Positions 1 through 8,774 of a stretch of 64,000 bases of DNA are shown here, in pieces. Within the stretch, counting starts at the first letter, position 1. Each line of letters opens with the position of its first letter. A program made the position numbers and the translations under genes. The DNA is from Lysobacterales bacterium (lineage in GTDB: Bacteria; Pseudomonadota; Gammaproteobacteria; Xanthomonadales; Rhodanobacteraceae): assembly GCA_016721015.1 (NCBI GenBank), contig JADKJL010000009.1, positions 248,001 through 312,000 of the forward strand. Direction: 5' to 3'. Below the pieces are notes generated by a model. The model ran no database searches. It was not told the DNA's origin and saw nothing but the letters and a program-made list of their open reading frames with translations.

Positions 1-1743
1 GCGCAGTTGCTGGATCTTGAGCATGCCGATCTTGTAGCCAAGGGCCTGCCCGGGCCAGACCACGTAGCGCTCGATCTCGGACACCGCACCATTCTGATCG
101 GCGCCTTCGGTGGCGATCATGTAGTCGATGGCTTTTTCGCGACTCCATTTCTGCGCATGCATGCCGGTATCGACGACGAGCCGAACCGCGCGATGCAACT
201 CATCACGCAGGCGACCGATGTTGCCGATCGGATCGTCGTCATACATGCCCATTTCGGCGGCCAGCGCTTCGGCGTAAAGAGCCCAGCCCTCGCCTGCGGA
301 GTTCGAATAGAAACTCTTGGCAATGAACGGCGTGTCTTGATCGATCGCAATGGCCATCTGCATGTGATGGCCGGGAATGGATTCGTGGAAGGTCAGCGTC
401 GGCGCAGAAAACTTCGGCAGCGCCGCCGTATCGCGAAGGTTGACCCAGAAGATGCCGGGACGTGATCCATCCGGCGCAGGCGGATCGTAGTAGCCACCGG
501 GCGCGGAATCCTGACTGAACTCAGGCACGGTGCGCACTTCGAGCGGATGTTTGGGCAGATTCCCGAACAACTTGGGCAAGAGCGAATTCATGTGATCGAT
601 CTTCGCCTGAATACTGGCCAGCAACTGCGCTTTGCCTTCCGCCGTATTCGGAAACACATAGCGAGGATCGGCGGACAACTTGATCATGCGCTCGCCCACG
701 GTGCCTTCGTTGTAGCCCTGAGCACGCAGCAGAACATCCATCTCGGCGGTGATGCGAGCCACTTCATCAAGACCGATCTGATGCACCTCCTCGGCATCCA
801 GATCACTGTCGGTCATATGCTTGATCATGGCCTTGTACAGCGCAGCACCATTCGGAAGACGCCAGAGTCCGGCATCGTGTGGCGCCAGCGGCGCGATCTC
901 GCCGAGGTAGGCGCTGATGCGCTGGTAGGCCGGGAGTACACCGTTGCCGACAATTTCCAGCGCCTTCGACGAATACGTGTTCGCATCTGCAACATCGGCA
1001 GCTTTGAGCTTGCTGGCGAAGCTCGTGACCAGCACATTGTCGGGTGCTGGCGTTGCCGCGAAGGCGTCGGTCACGGCCTTGGCCTTGTTGACGATGAAGT
1101 CGGGAGGAATCGCACCGAGCGCCACATCGTGGCGCATCGTTGCCAAAGCCCCATCGAGGATTCCGGGAAAGCGTTCAAGGCGTAACAGGTATTCTTCTGC
1201 TTCGTCAGCATTGCGAACCGTCTGCTGCGCTTCCATCAGCTTCGGAATATCGACGGTGACTCCGGAGTTCTGGTTGATCACGTAGGGCAGATACCAGATG
1301 CCGTACACGTCGAAACTGCTGCCGAAATCGACCACTCGCGTCGGCCCAAGCGCGCCATCGAACAAGGTGATGAGGCTGTCGCGGATACGCAGTTGATCGG
1401 CGCTGAGCGTTTCAGTCGGCGTTGCCCTCACCTCGGCAAGTCGATTTTCCATTTCACTTGTGCGCGCTGCTTCGCCGGCAACCGAACGATCGTTGAGGCG
1501 GGCATCGGCGGCGGAGGTGAGCTCCTCCGGTGCACCGTTGTAGGTTGCCGACTCCGGCACCTGCTGGTAGTAGCTTTTTGTCAGGTGATCCACGGCAGCA
1601 TCCAGTGCGGCGCTCGCTTGCATTGCATCGGCAGCCGCAGGGGCCGTTTCATCGACTGATGGCGTGACGACGTCTTTCTCCCTCTGGCCGCATGCGCCAA
1701 GAACCAGTATGGAAACCATCAGTGTCAATGCGTGTCGAATCAT
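1..1743 (-). CDS. DUF885 family lipoprotein (putative metal-dependent peptidase-like), truncated at window edge
   Basis: The reading frame begins at ATG 1743 and runs off the left edge, giving at least 581 residues; family members are about 600 residues, so little is missing. The N-terminus is a lipoprotein signal (hydrophobic segment ending LVLGAC, lipidated Cys18), so the mature protein should be membrane-anchored in the envelope. Near residue 450 it has HESIPGHHMQ, the HExxxGHH-type signature of DUF885, followed by the E-G-W-A-L-Y-A-E stretch. These are the expected metal-binding and catalytic residues of this zincin-like family, but the substrate is not established. It is transcribed on its own on the minus strand, with the beta-helix genes upstream in the same direction and a 545-base gap between. 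The family call is firm from motifs; the biochemical role is open. Confidence 0.9.
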   Translation of the reverse strand, partial: MIRHALTLMVSILVLGACGQREKDVVTPSVDETAPAAADAMQASAALDAAVDHLTKSYYQQVPESATYNGAPEELTSAADARLNDRSVAGEAARTSEMENRLAEVRATPTETLSADQLRIRDSLITLFDGALGPTRVVDFGSSFDVYGIWYLPYVINQNSGVTVDIPKLMEAQQTVRNADEAEEYLLRLERFPGILDGALATMRHDVALGAIPPDFIVNKAKAVTDAFAATPAPDNVLVTSFASKLKAADVADANTYSSKALEIVGNGVLPAYQRISAYLGEIAPLAPHDAGLWRLPNGAALYKAMIKHMTDSDLDAEEVHQIGLDEVARITAEMDVLLRAQGYNEGTVGERMIKLSADPRYVFPNTAEGKAQLLASIQAKIDHMNSLLPKLFGNLPKHPLEVRTVPEFSQDSAPGGYYDPPAPDGSRPGIFWVNLRDTAALPKFSAPTLTFHESIPGHHMQMAIAIDQDTPFIAKSFYSNSAGEGWALYAEALAAEMGMYDDDPIGNIGRLRDELHRAVRLVVDTGMHAQKWSREKAIDYMIATEGADQNGAVSEIERYVVWPGQALGYKIGMLKIQQLR

Positions 1744-2288
1744 GGCTGGAGCCTATATTGGGAAATCCAGAGTTGCAGGCAATTCGACCGAAACGCTGGG
1801 CTGGCATTCACTGTCCCTGCTCGACGAGGATGCTCAGGGTTTTTTGACCCGGGTACGACTATCACGAACGGGATTCCAGCGCTGCACCAGCAATCGGCAC
1901 TGCACTGGATCCAACATTCCGGGAAGTGTGGAATGCCCCGGTCCTGCCCCAACGAACGCGTTGGCAAGCAGTGGCGGATCGCCACTTGCATGATACCTGC
2001 GTTCCAGGAATCGGTCGCGCTGCTCGCATGATGGTCGGTGCAAGCACGCGGAATCTGTACGACGCCCGAAGTTCGTCGTCGACGATGACTGTCGGCTTCG
2101 ACCATGCGCTGACCACGAGCGCCATTGCAACCCGGATATTTTCATCGACCAAACTACTCGTGCGGCCGTATTGCATCGAGCCGGCAGTTGCCCGTCTTCG
2201 TAGTAGACGGTTTTGTCGAAATTGGTTGCCGCTGGATTCGCTCGCCGGAATCGCAGGATCCCGGCGAGCCTCCTGATTTGAATGCGCT
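1744..2288. other. gene-free interval
   Basis: This stretch separates the DUF885 start from the first beta-helix stop. Open frames of 100-146 codons exist on both strands, but none begins with a signal peptide, carries a recognisable motif or has a convincing ribosome-binding site, and their composition (many Arg, Cys, Ser) looks non-coding. A GC-rich hairpin with an 8-bp stem (2241-2248 with 2261-2268) lies 20 bases past the stop of the beta-helix gene and lacks a T-run, so it could at most be a weak or factor-dependent terminator. The promoter of the DUF885 gene should lie at the left side; no clear -35/-10 pair was identified. Confidence 0.5.
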
Positions 2289-4127
2289 TCAGTTCGCTTC
2301 AAAGCCGTTGCGGAAGATCAGATCCGCATCGAATGGTTGCTCATAGGCCCCTGCATCCTGTGGGCCAAAAGTGTTGCCGACGCCCGGAATGTCCGCAACG
2401 CGTGGCGCACCATCCCGCGTCAGCGCCGTGAACAGAGCCGGAGCGAAGTCGATGGCTGGGGACGTCGGCAGCAATCTGAGATTTCCATTGGCGACGTCGA
2501 CAAACAAGGGATCGGCGGCCAATGAGAGAAACTGATCCGCTGAGGCCAACCCGCCAAGGCTGTTGGCGACGTTGAAGCGTCCGCAGCCAGCGTGGCCTGC
2601 GAATGCCGTCGACACCATGGTCTTTCCAGGTTGCAGAAAGGTATTGCCTTCCATGAAGGAGACGTTGATGGACCCGACTCCGCACCACATCGGCTCGTTG
2701 CTGAAGGAAGAAGCACCAATCGCATTTCCTGCGATCGAAGAATTGGTTACTTCTGTGTAACCACTGGACGAATTGACGAAGAACCCCAGCGCCTCGTTGT
2801 TGTCGATCACCGCACCGTTGAAGGTAATTTTGGCCGGCCCTGGAATTCGATCCGGATTCGACATCTTCAACTTGATGATGCTGTCGCCATGGTTGAGAGT
2901 CAGACGCGTACCGACGAGAACAGCATCCGAAATGCCTTGATCGTCAACAGAGATTCGCAATGCGCCGCCCTCCCGAGCGTTGCCGCCCGTGGTCTCCGCG
3001 CGATTGCTCTCGATCCGGTTGCAGGCTTCAGCTTGCGTACAATTGAAGGCCTTGCTGAAGGTAGCCGTATCACCGTTTGGCGTGGCAGCAGTGAAGTAGC
3101 GGCTGGCAACGAATGCGCTGTTATCGACCGATCCATCGTCGAAGAGAGCGACACCGCCGCCACCCGCACGCGCGATGTTGTTCCGAATGATCATGTCCCA
3201 GGCATAGACTTTGGCACCTTGCTCGATATCGATGCCGCCGCCATATGTGTTGGCGGTATTGTTGCTGAGAATCTGCGGATTGTCGGGGTTGATATTGTAG
3301 AGATGCATCACGGACTGACTGCCGTTGGCAAAGATTCCGCCACCTGCGCCATTTGCGTTGTTGCCATCGAAAACAACTCCCTGGCCACCAACATTCACCA
3401 GGCAGTCATCGGCGATCAAGCCGCCACCGTAGCCAACGACGTTCGGCATGACCGTGACGTCACCGGCGGTGTTCTGGAAAATGAAATTGTTTACGCCCTT
3501 GATATCCAGGCTGGCGCCGCGACAGAAAATACCGCCAGCGCCATGAATGCCCGCGTTCTGCAACAGGATGTTCCTGGATGCCATCTGGACATAGACGCCA
3601 CCCTGCGACGCAGTACCGTTGCGAATGCTGATCGCACCGCCAATGCCAGCGCGATTGTTGAAAAAGCGATTTTCTTCAAGATAGATCAACGCGTGCGGGC
3701 CCTGAGTGATATCAATGGCACCGCCATAGCTTGAGGTATCCGTCAGCTCATCGCCGTTCTGGAAATCAATCAGATAAATCCCGATCACCACGGTCGAGCC
3801 CCGGATGTTGAGGATGCTGCGGGCAGAGCCGCCAGAACCGTTGAGCATGGTCTTGGTCGAATCGCGCGTGGTCTGCTGACAATTCGCATAGCCGCCGAGC
3901 AGGCGCACATTCTTGCCATCAATATCAAGTTGCTGTGCGTTGTAGGCCTGATCCCGCGCAATCATGATGTTGGTGATACCGTTGACCGGCAAGGCGCTAT
4001 TGATGGCGGCCTGGATAGTGTTGTAGTTGCAGCCGGCACCACCGCCAACGCGCACATCGATATCGGCGTGTGCAATATGTACTAGCAACAGCCCCGCTAT
4101 CGCCGTGAAAAGAACTGGAATTCGCAT
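2289..4127 (-). CDS. secreted parallel beta-helix protein (choice-of-anchor Q type) with C-terminal F-x-x-G-F-E tag
   Basis: 612 residues from ATG 4127, chosen because GGAGA stands 5-6 bases upstream and a clean Sec signal peptide (cleavage after HIAHA) follows. The mature protein opens with VGGGAGCNYNTIQAAI, then many G-G-A/G-I-x-x-x and N-N-x-A repeats spaced like rungs of a right-handed beta-helix, as in Pmp/pectate-lyase-like adhesins. The segment near the end with SPAIDFAP and GPQDAGAYE matches the 'choice-of-anchor Q' pattern. It ends in DLIFRNGFEAN, the tag shared with other exported proteins in this window. First of three tandem paralogues on this strand. Likely a cell-surface or secreted adhesin or polysaccharide-binding protein; no catalytic residues can be assigned. 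Confidence 0.85.
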   Translation of the reverse strand: MRIPVLFTAIAGLLLVHIAHADIDVRVGGGAGCNYNTIQAAINSALPVNGITNIMIARDQAYNAQQLDIDGKNVRLLGGYANCQQTTRDSTKTMLNGSGGSARSILNIRGSTVVIGIYLIDFQNGDELTDTSSYGGAIDITQGPHALIYLEENRFFNNRAGIGGAISIRNGTASQGGVYVQMASRNILLQNAGIHGAGGIFCRGASLDIKGVNNFIFQNTAGDVTVMPNVVGYGGGLIADDCLVNVGGQGVVFDGNNANGAGGGIFANGSQSVMHLYNINPDNPQILSNNTANTYGGGIDIEQGAKVYAWDMIIRNNIARAGGGGVALFDDGSVDNSAFVASRYFTAATPNGDTATFSKAFNCTQAEACNRIESNRAETTGGNAREGGALRISVDDQGISDAVLVGTRLTLNHGDSIIKLKMSNPDRIPGPAKITFNGAVIDNNEALGFFVNSSSGYTEVTNSSIAGNAIGASSFSNEPMWCGVGSINVSFMEGNTFLQPGKTMVSTAFAGHAGCGRFNVANSLGGLASADQFLSLAADPLFVDVANGNLRLLPTSPAIDFAPALFTALTRDGAPRVADIPGVGNTFGPQDAGAYEQPFDADLIFRNGFEAN

Positions 4128-4315
4128 GAGTGTCTCCGTAAGTTGCCCCCGCAATGCACCAGACGCCTTTTGATAGGGCGAAGCGACATCGGCAATTCAT
4201 TCGGGCGGTTTCCCACCGATACCGCAGCAGCGAGATGCGGTGATTTCACACCAGGCAACTGCCCACGCCATCGCGGGCGCGGACAGGGCGGGTCATCAGC
4301 GGATCGGAATTCCGT

Positions 4316-6070
4316 TCAAGTCGCGGGCGGGTCAAAGCCATCCGCAAACACAGTCTCGCCGGTCTGTCTTTCGAAGGCACCGGCGTCGTACGCGCCACCG
4401 ATATTGGGAATTTCAGGCAGATCCACGCCGCGCGGCTGGTCGCGAACATCACGGTTCAAGTAGTTCGAATGGCTGCATGAATCGATGGCGCCGCTGTCGA
4501 TGCGCAAGCGATAGTCGCCGTTGCCCGCATCCATGAAGCCGGGATCGATGACGCGCACATCGCCGCTCGCATCGAAGTTCTCATGCGAAATCACGCAGTC
4601 GGTGCTGACCGTGCTGGTACCGGTGAACGCGGCGGCTATCCGCCCCGACTGATGGATAATCGAAGCGGACAAGAGCATTTGTGCGTCGGCGATGCCGAGC
4701 AGGGGGCCGCTGCCGAGATCATTGGTCAAGGTAATGCCCTGCAGATCCACGCTCGCCGCGCTGCTCGCCTGAATCGTGCCGGCATTGCCAACATTGCCGA
4801 CTACCAGTGCAGACCAAACCTTGAGCGTGGCATTGGTGCCTGCCGCCATACCGGCACTTCCCTGCCCGGACTGGTTACCGCGCAGCTCACCGACAAAGAA
4901 CGTGGCGTGTCCGTTGGGACCCGCATAGAGACCGCCACCCTGGCCGGCATGACCGTTTATTCCCGCCTGATTGCCGCTGACCGATGCACACGGCGCATCC
5001 GCAAGGCAAAAATTTACTGGAGCGCCAACGCTGTCGCCGCGCACGACAATGCCGCCGCCATTGTCGGCATAGCCGCCGCCACCGCACCCGGCCTGCAGCG
5101 CACCGGCGCGGTTGTCATCGAGTCGCAAGCCGACAGCGAAGAGGAAACTCCCCGTGCCGGTCACAAAGACACCGCCGCCATCGCGCCCGGCTTCATTGCC
5201 GGAAATTCGGTAACTGCCCATTTGACTGTGGCGTTCGACGTAGTGCAGGAGGCCGCTGGCAATGTAGATGCCGCCTCCATCGAGCTCGGCCGTATTGGAC
5301 TGCACACCGCGGTCGAGGGGCACCGCCGCGCCTGAATTAAAGGCGAAGAAACCATCGCCACCTGATCCGATATAAATGCCACCCCCCGATTCCGCATGGT
5401 TCTGCGCGATGCGCGCATCGCCGGCTGTAAGTTTCGCGTTTGCATCGACGAAGACCGCGCCACCCAGATCGGCGAGATTGTCTTCCGCGCGCAAGGGCTC
5501 ACCTGTAATGGAATCACGGTCCAGGCTCAGATCGAGCTTTTCCGTCGAACTGTTGCCGCGCGCATAGATCGCCCCACCGCGCCCGGCATTGTTGTCATGC
5601 AGCGAAATGCCGCTCAAATCCACCTGCGCGTTGCCAGTGACCAGGAGCGCACCACCGTCACCGGTCTGTGCATTACCGCCACGCAACTCAAGGCCGGCGA
5701 TCTGGACAAGTTGCCGGATGCTGCCGGGATTGCGGATCGTAAGGATTGGATGGCCGCCATTGCCGTCACCATCGACAACAGTCAGCGGCAGTCCTCGCGT
5801 ATTGGCGCTGCAGTCCGCATAGCCTCCGACCAGGATGACCCGCTGACTGTCGATGACCAGTGCCTGGGAAAGATAGGTGTCATTGCGGGCAATTCGAATG
5901 CTATCCAACGTATCAGCTCCGTTTGCGGCGGCGGCGTCGATTGCAGACTGGATATCGGCATGCGTGCAGGCGGCATCGCTGCCCACCCGGAATACAGCGG
6001 CTTCAACATGCACGCCGGGCAGGCACAGCGCGATCACCAGGAAAGCACAGTGAATTCTCGTTCTTGACAT
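4316..6070 (-). CDS. secreted parallel beta-helix protein, second paralogue, with F-x-x-G-F-D tag
   Basis: 584 residues from ATG 6070; GGAGAAAGAG lies directly upstream, which favours this over a start five codons earlier. The signal peptide ends near GVHVEA. The mature N-terminus VGSDAACTHADIQSAI aligns with the other two paralogues, and the body is built of G-G-A-I-Y / G-G-G-I-Y rungs. The closing module (GAIDSCSH, then GGAYDAGAFE) is the same as in the neighbours, ending ETVFADGFDPPAT with the tag a few residues from the end. The spacer to the downstream copy is 188 bases, so each gene may have its own leader. Function is inferred only as an exported beta-helix surface protein. Confidence 0.85.
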   Translation of the reverse strand: MSRTRIHCAFLVIALCLPGVHVEAAVFRVGSDAACTHADIQSAIDAAAANGADTLDSIRIARNDTYLSQALVIDSQRVILVGGYADCSANTRGLPLTVVDGDGNGGHPILTIRNPGSIRQLVQIAGLELRGGNAQTGDGGALLVTGNAQVDLSGISLHDNNAGRGGAIYARGNSSTEKLDLSLDRDSITGEPLRAEDNLADLGGAVFVDANAKLTAGDARIAQNHAESGGGIYIGSGGDGFFAFNSGAAVPLDRGVQSNTAELDGGGIYIASGLLHYVERHSQMGSYRISGNEAGRDGGGVFVTGTGSFLFAVGLRLDDNRAGALQAGCGGGGYADNGGGIVVRGDSVGAPVNFCLADAPCASVSGNQAGINGHAGQGGGLYAGPNGHATFFVGELRGNQSGQGSAGMAAGTNATLKVWSALVVGNVGNAGTIQASSAASVDLQGITLTNDLGSGPLLGIADAQMLLSASIIHQSGRIAAAFTGTSTVSTDCVISHENFDASGDVRVIDPGFMDAGNGDYRLRIDSGAIDSCSHSNYLNRDVRDQPRGVDLPEIPNIGGAYDAGAFERQTGETVFADGFDPPAT

Positions 6071-6139
6071 CTCTTTCTCCAACAATCATCGCCGGATGGA
6101 CTCACCGAATGACACGAATCGACGCAATGAGACCAGCGG

Positions 6140-7930
6140 CTAGTCGAATCCATCGGAAAAGATGGAGTCGCTCAACTGCCGCTCAAAAGCGCCAAGATCG
6201 GCTGCCCCCAGTCCGTTCGGTCGATCCGGCAAATCGACCTGGCGCGGATTGCCATCGGCATCCCACTGCAAGCCTGGATGCACGGTGGCGACATCCACAG
6301 CCGGCGAGTTCGCGGCGAGATGGAAATCACCGCCGCCGGCAGCAACGAAGCGTGGGTCACCGACAAGAATGTGCGCCTGACCACCCAGTTCACTGGCATC
6401 CGCGACCAGGACCTCATCGGCAACCACGCCGAAAGGAACCAATCCGCCGATCAGATCACGGCCGGGTTCCCAGACGATGCTGCGTCGTATCGTGACAACT
6501 CCATTCACCTGCAGGATCGAATGGGGATCCGGGCTGGTGCCGGTCCAGGTTATCGTCGAAGAGAGGATTTCAAGCGTCGAGCCAAAGTTCAACTGAGCCA
6601 GCACCGGCGCCTCGGGATGATAGGCGACCAGACTGTTGCGAATGCTCAACTGGCTGCCGTCGTCGCACTCGATACTGAGGCAGGTATCCGCAAAGACACT
6701 CGATCCACGATTGTCGAGCAGGCGCGCACCGGCCAGGACAACGCGCGAGGGCGAAGCAACCGCCACCGAGTGCTCGAGCATGACCGCAGCACCTGACCGG
6801 TCATCGCCGGTGGTGCTGCGCGCGATATTGTTGGCGATCATGCAAAAGTAACCGAGATATCCATCGCCAGCGCAGAGCAATGCATCTGCAGGTCGCTCAG
6901 GATCGTTGCGATCGAGCATCGCGAACTGGCCGCCACTGGAAACGAGAACTGCGGCGCCTCCTGCATAGGCGCGATTACTCTGGATTACCGGATTCCACAA
7001 GCGCACGCGCGCAGTTTCGGCGAGCACGGCGATGCCGCCTCCGTACAAGGCCGAGTTCTGGCTGATCCAGACTGGAAAATACTCGTCGACGGAATAGCCC
7101 TGCACATCGCTCCAGGCGCCCGCCGCGATACCGCCACCATTGCCATTCTGCGAGATGTTGGATTCCACCATTTCGTGGAGGGAGCCAACCGAGGTGTCGG
7201 ACATGCGTCCGCGCCGCAGAACAAGACGTGCCGGATTGGCGGAACCCGCTCCGCTCAGCAATATGCCGCCACCATCGGCCAGCGCCGTATTGCCGTGAAT
7301 CGAGGTTTGCACGCCATCGACGAGCACGGTTCCACCGAAGATCGCCACTCCGCCGCCGGTCTGTGCGGCACTGTTGCTCGAGATCTCGACCCGGTCACCG
7401 AGTTGCAATCGCGCATCGTCACTTCCATGGAATGCAATCCCGCCGCCATTGCTGGCCTGGCTCTGCAATACCTTCAGATTGCTGAGGGCAAGCTCGACAT
7501 GGCCATCGACACGCAAGCCACCACCAGAGCCACCAATGGCATCACCGCCAATAATGTTGAATCCCGAGATCTCCACATGCATCAATGATGCGCTGGCTGT
7601 ATTGCGCACAATCAGGGCGGAGGTCTGGGCGCCACCGCTGCCATCGAGCACCGTTGGGTCGAACAAGGCCTCGTTCGGATCGCAGTTGACGTGGGCACCC
7701 GAGAGGATGACGTCCTGGTTCTCGATCAGGATGCCTTGCGCCTGGATACCGTCCCTGCGAATGACCATGATCGTATCGATGCCAGGATTGGCAGCCGCCG
7801 TATTCAACGCGGCCTGGATGCTGCCATGCGTGACGCCGCCACCAGGCCCACCGACGCAATAGGTGGCCGCCCGTGCTGACGGATTGGTCAGCGACAAGAG
7901 TGCAAACGCGAGGACAAAAGGACGCAACAT
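6140..7930 (-). CDS. secreted parallel beta-helix protein, third paralogue, ending in F-x-x-G-F-D
   Basis: 596 residues from ATG 7930, with CAGGAG 7 bases upstream. The signal peptide ends at SARA. The mature start (YCVGGPGGGVTHGSIQAAL) repeats the I-Q-x-A-[IL] motif of the two copies downstream, and G-G-G-I-A / G-G-G-V-A rungs fill the body. The last 60 residues carry the SPAVDVAT / AADLGAFE module and the protein stops exactly after SDSIFSDGFD. It is the first gene of the three-copy array in transcription order, with 69 bases to the next. The divergent sigma/kinase genes begin 247 bases away on the other strand, a plausible regulatory link that is not demonstrated. Confidence 0.85.
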   Translation of the reverse strand: MLRPFVLAFALLSLTNPSARAATYCVGGPGGGVTHGSIQAALNTAAANPGIDTIMVIRRDGIQAQGILIENQDVILSGAHVNCDPNEALFDPTVLDGSGGAQTSALIVRNTASASLMHVEISGFNIIGGDAIGGSGGGLRVDGHVELALSNLKVLQSQASNGGGIAFHGSDDARLQLGDRVEISSNSAAQTGGGVAIFGGTVLVDGVQTSIHGNTALADGGGILLSGAGSANPARLVLRRGRMSDTSVGSLHEMVESNISQNGNGGGIAAGAWSDVQGYSVDEYFPVWISQNSALYGGGIAVLAETARVRLWNPVIQSNRAYAGGAAVLVSSGGQFAMLDRNDPERPADALLCAGDGYLGYFCMIANNIARSTTGDDRSGAAVMLEHSVAVASPSRVVLAGARLLDNRGSSVFADTCLSIECDDGSQLSIRNSLVAYHPEAPVLAQLNFGSTLEILSSTITWTGTSPDPHSILQVNGVVTIRRSIVWEPGRDLIGGLVPFGVVADEVLVADASELGGQAHILVGDPRFVAAGGGDFHLAANSPAVDVATVHPGLQWDADGNPRQVDLPDRPNGLGAADLGAFERQLSDSIFSDGFD

Positions 7931-8176
7931 GGCAGACTCCTGTGTTGGGCGATACTTCTAGAGACGCCAAATCGCGAGCGCGAACGACATGCGCAAGAAA
8001 CAGCCGGATTCCTAGTCGGCCCTGGGTATGGCGCGAAATCCATTCCCGTCGAGCATGTCGAGGCCTTGCCGAAGCAGAGTCCGGCCAGCTCGACGCCTGC
8101 GCGACCTGTTGAGCGGGAGGTGAGCGCACTGCCGATCGAATCAATCGTAGAATGTCACCGACCGTGAGGTGCCGTG

Positions 8177-8710
8177 ATGCAGCCATCCGAATCGAACGAA
8201 ACGACGAGCGGCGGCAATCTGCCGTTTGAACAGGTTTATCAGCGACTGCGTTCAATTGCGCACAGGGAACGCCGCCGCTTCTCGGCTGGACACACGCTGA
8301 GTACCACAGCCCTGGTTCACGAGGTGTATCTGGATGTGTTCGCAGACAGCACGAACGAGCTGGCGCCTCGAGATTTTTTTGCCTACGCCGCTCGATCGAT
8401 GCGCAACCTGCTGATCGATCATGCGCGACGTTGCCTGCGCATCAAGCATGGCGGCGGGCAGCATCACACCGACCTGGATTCGCCAGCGATGGATGCGGTG
8501 CATCTGGATGCCTCGCAGGCGCTGGAGCTGGATGCCGCCCTGTGCAAGCTCGCCGAGGTCGACGCGCGCGCCGCCGAGGTGGTCGAACTGCACTATTTTG
8601 CCGGCCTCGAGTTGGCCCGGATCGCCGAACTGCTCGGCATTTCCGAACGCACGATCAACCGCGACTGGCGCTCGGCACGCGCCTGGCTGCAACGCGAACT
8701 TCAGGGTTGA
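8177..8710 (+). CDS. ECF-family RNA polymerase sigma factor (TIGR02999-like)
   Basis: 177 residues from ATG 8177; a GTG one codon earlier is possible, but GAGGT at 8166-8170 is better spaced for the ATG. Region 2 includes LSTTALVHEVYLDVF and the DFFAYAARSMRNLLIDHAR segment typical of the TIGR02999 subfamily; region 4 is the helix-turn-helix LARIAELLGISERTINRDW. These factors are found beside genes for Ser/Thr kinases with C-terminal repeats, as here: the kinase start lies 64 bases downstream on the same strand. There is no anti-sigma gene next to it, so activity is probably controlled by the kinase or by transcription. Target promoters are unknown; the divergent beta-helix genes are an obvious candidate. 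Confidence 0.92.
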   Translation: MQPSESNETTSGGNLPFEQVYQRLRSIAHRERRRFSAGHTLSTTALVHEVYLDVFADSTNELAPRDFFAYAARSMRNLLIDHARRCLRIKHGGGQHHTDLDSPAMDAVHLDASQALELDAALCKLAEVDARAAEVVELHYFAGLELARIAELLGISERTINRDWRSARAWLQRELQG

Positions 8711-8774
8711 GCGAAAGCCCCGCCCGGCCAGAAAAAATGTCGCCCCGGATCGCTCTTTCGCGTCAGGATCAGAC

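Noticed and set aside
1862..2302. 146-codon minus-strand frame before the DUF885 gene
   Set aside because: No ribosome-binding site, motif or signal peptide; composition unlike neighbouring proteins; left unannotated.
2592..3734. 380-codon open frame on the plus strand
   Set aside because: It is antisense to the first beta-helix gene, whose repeats create matching open frames on the other strand.
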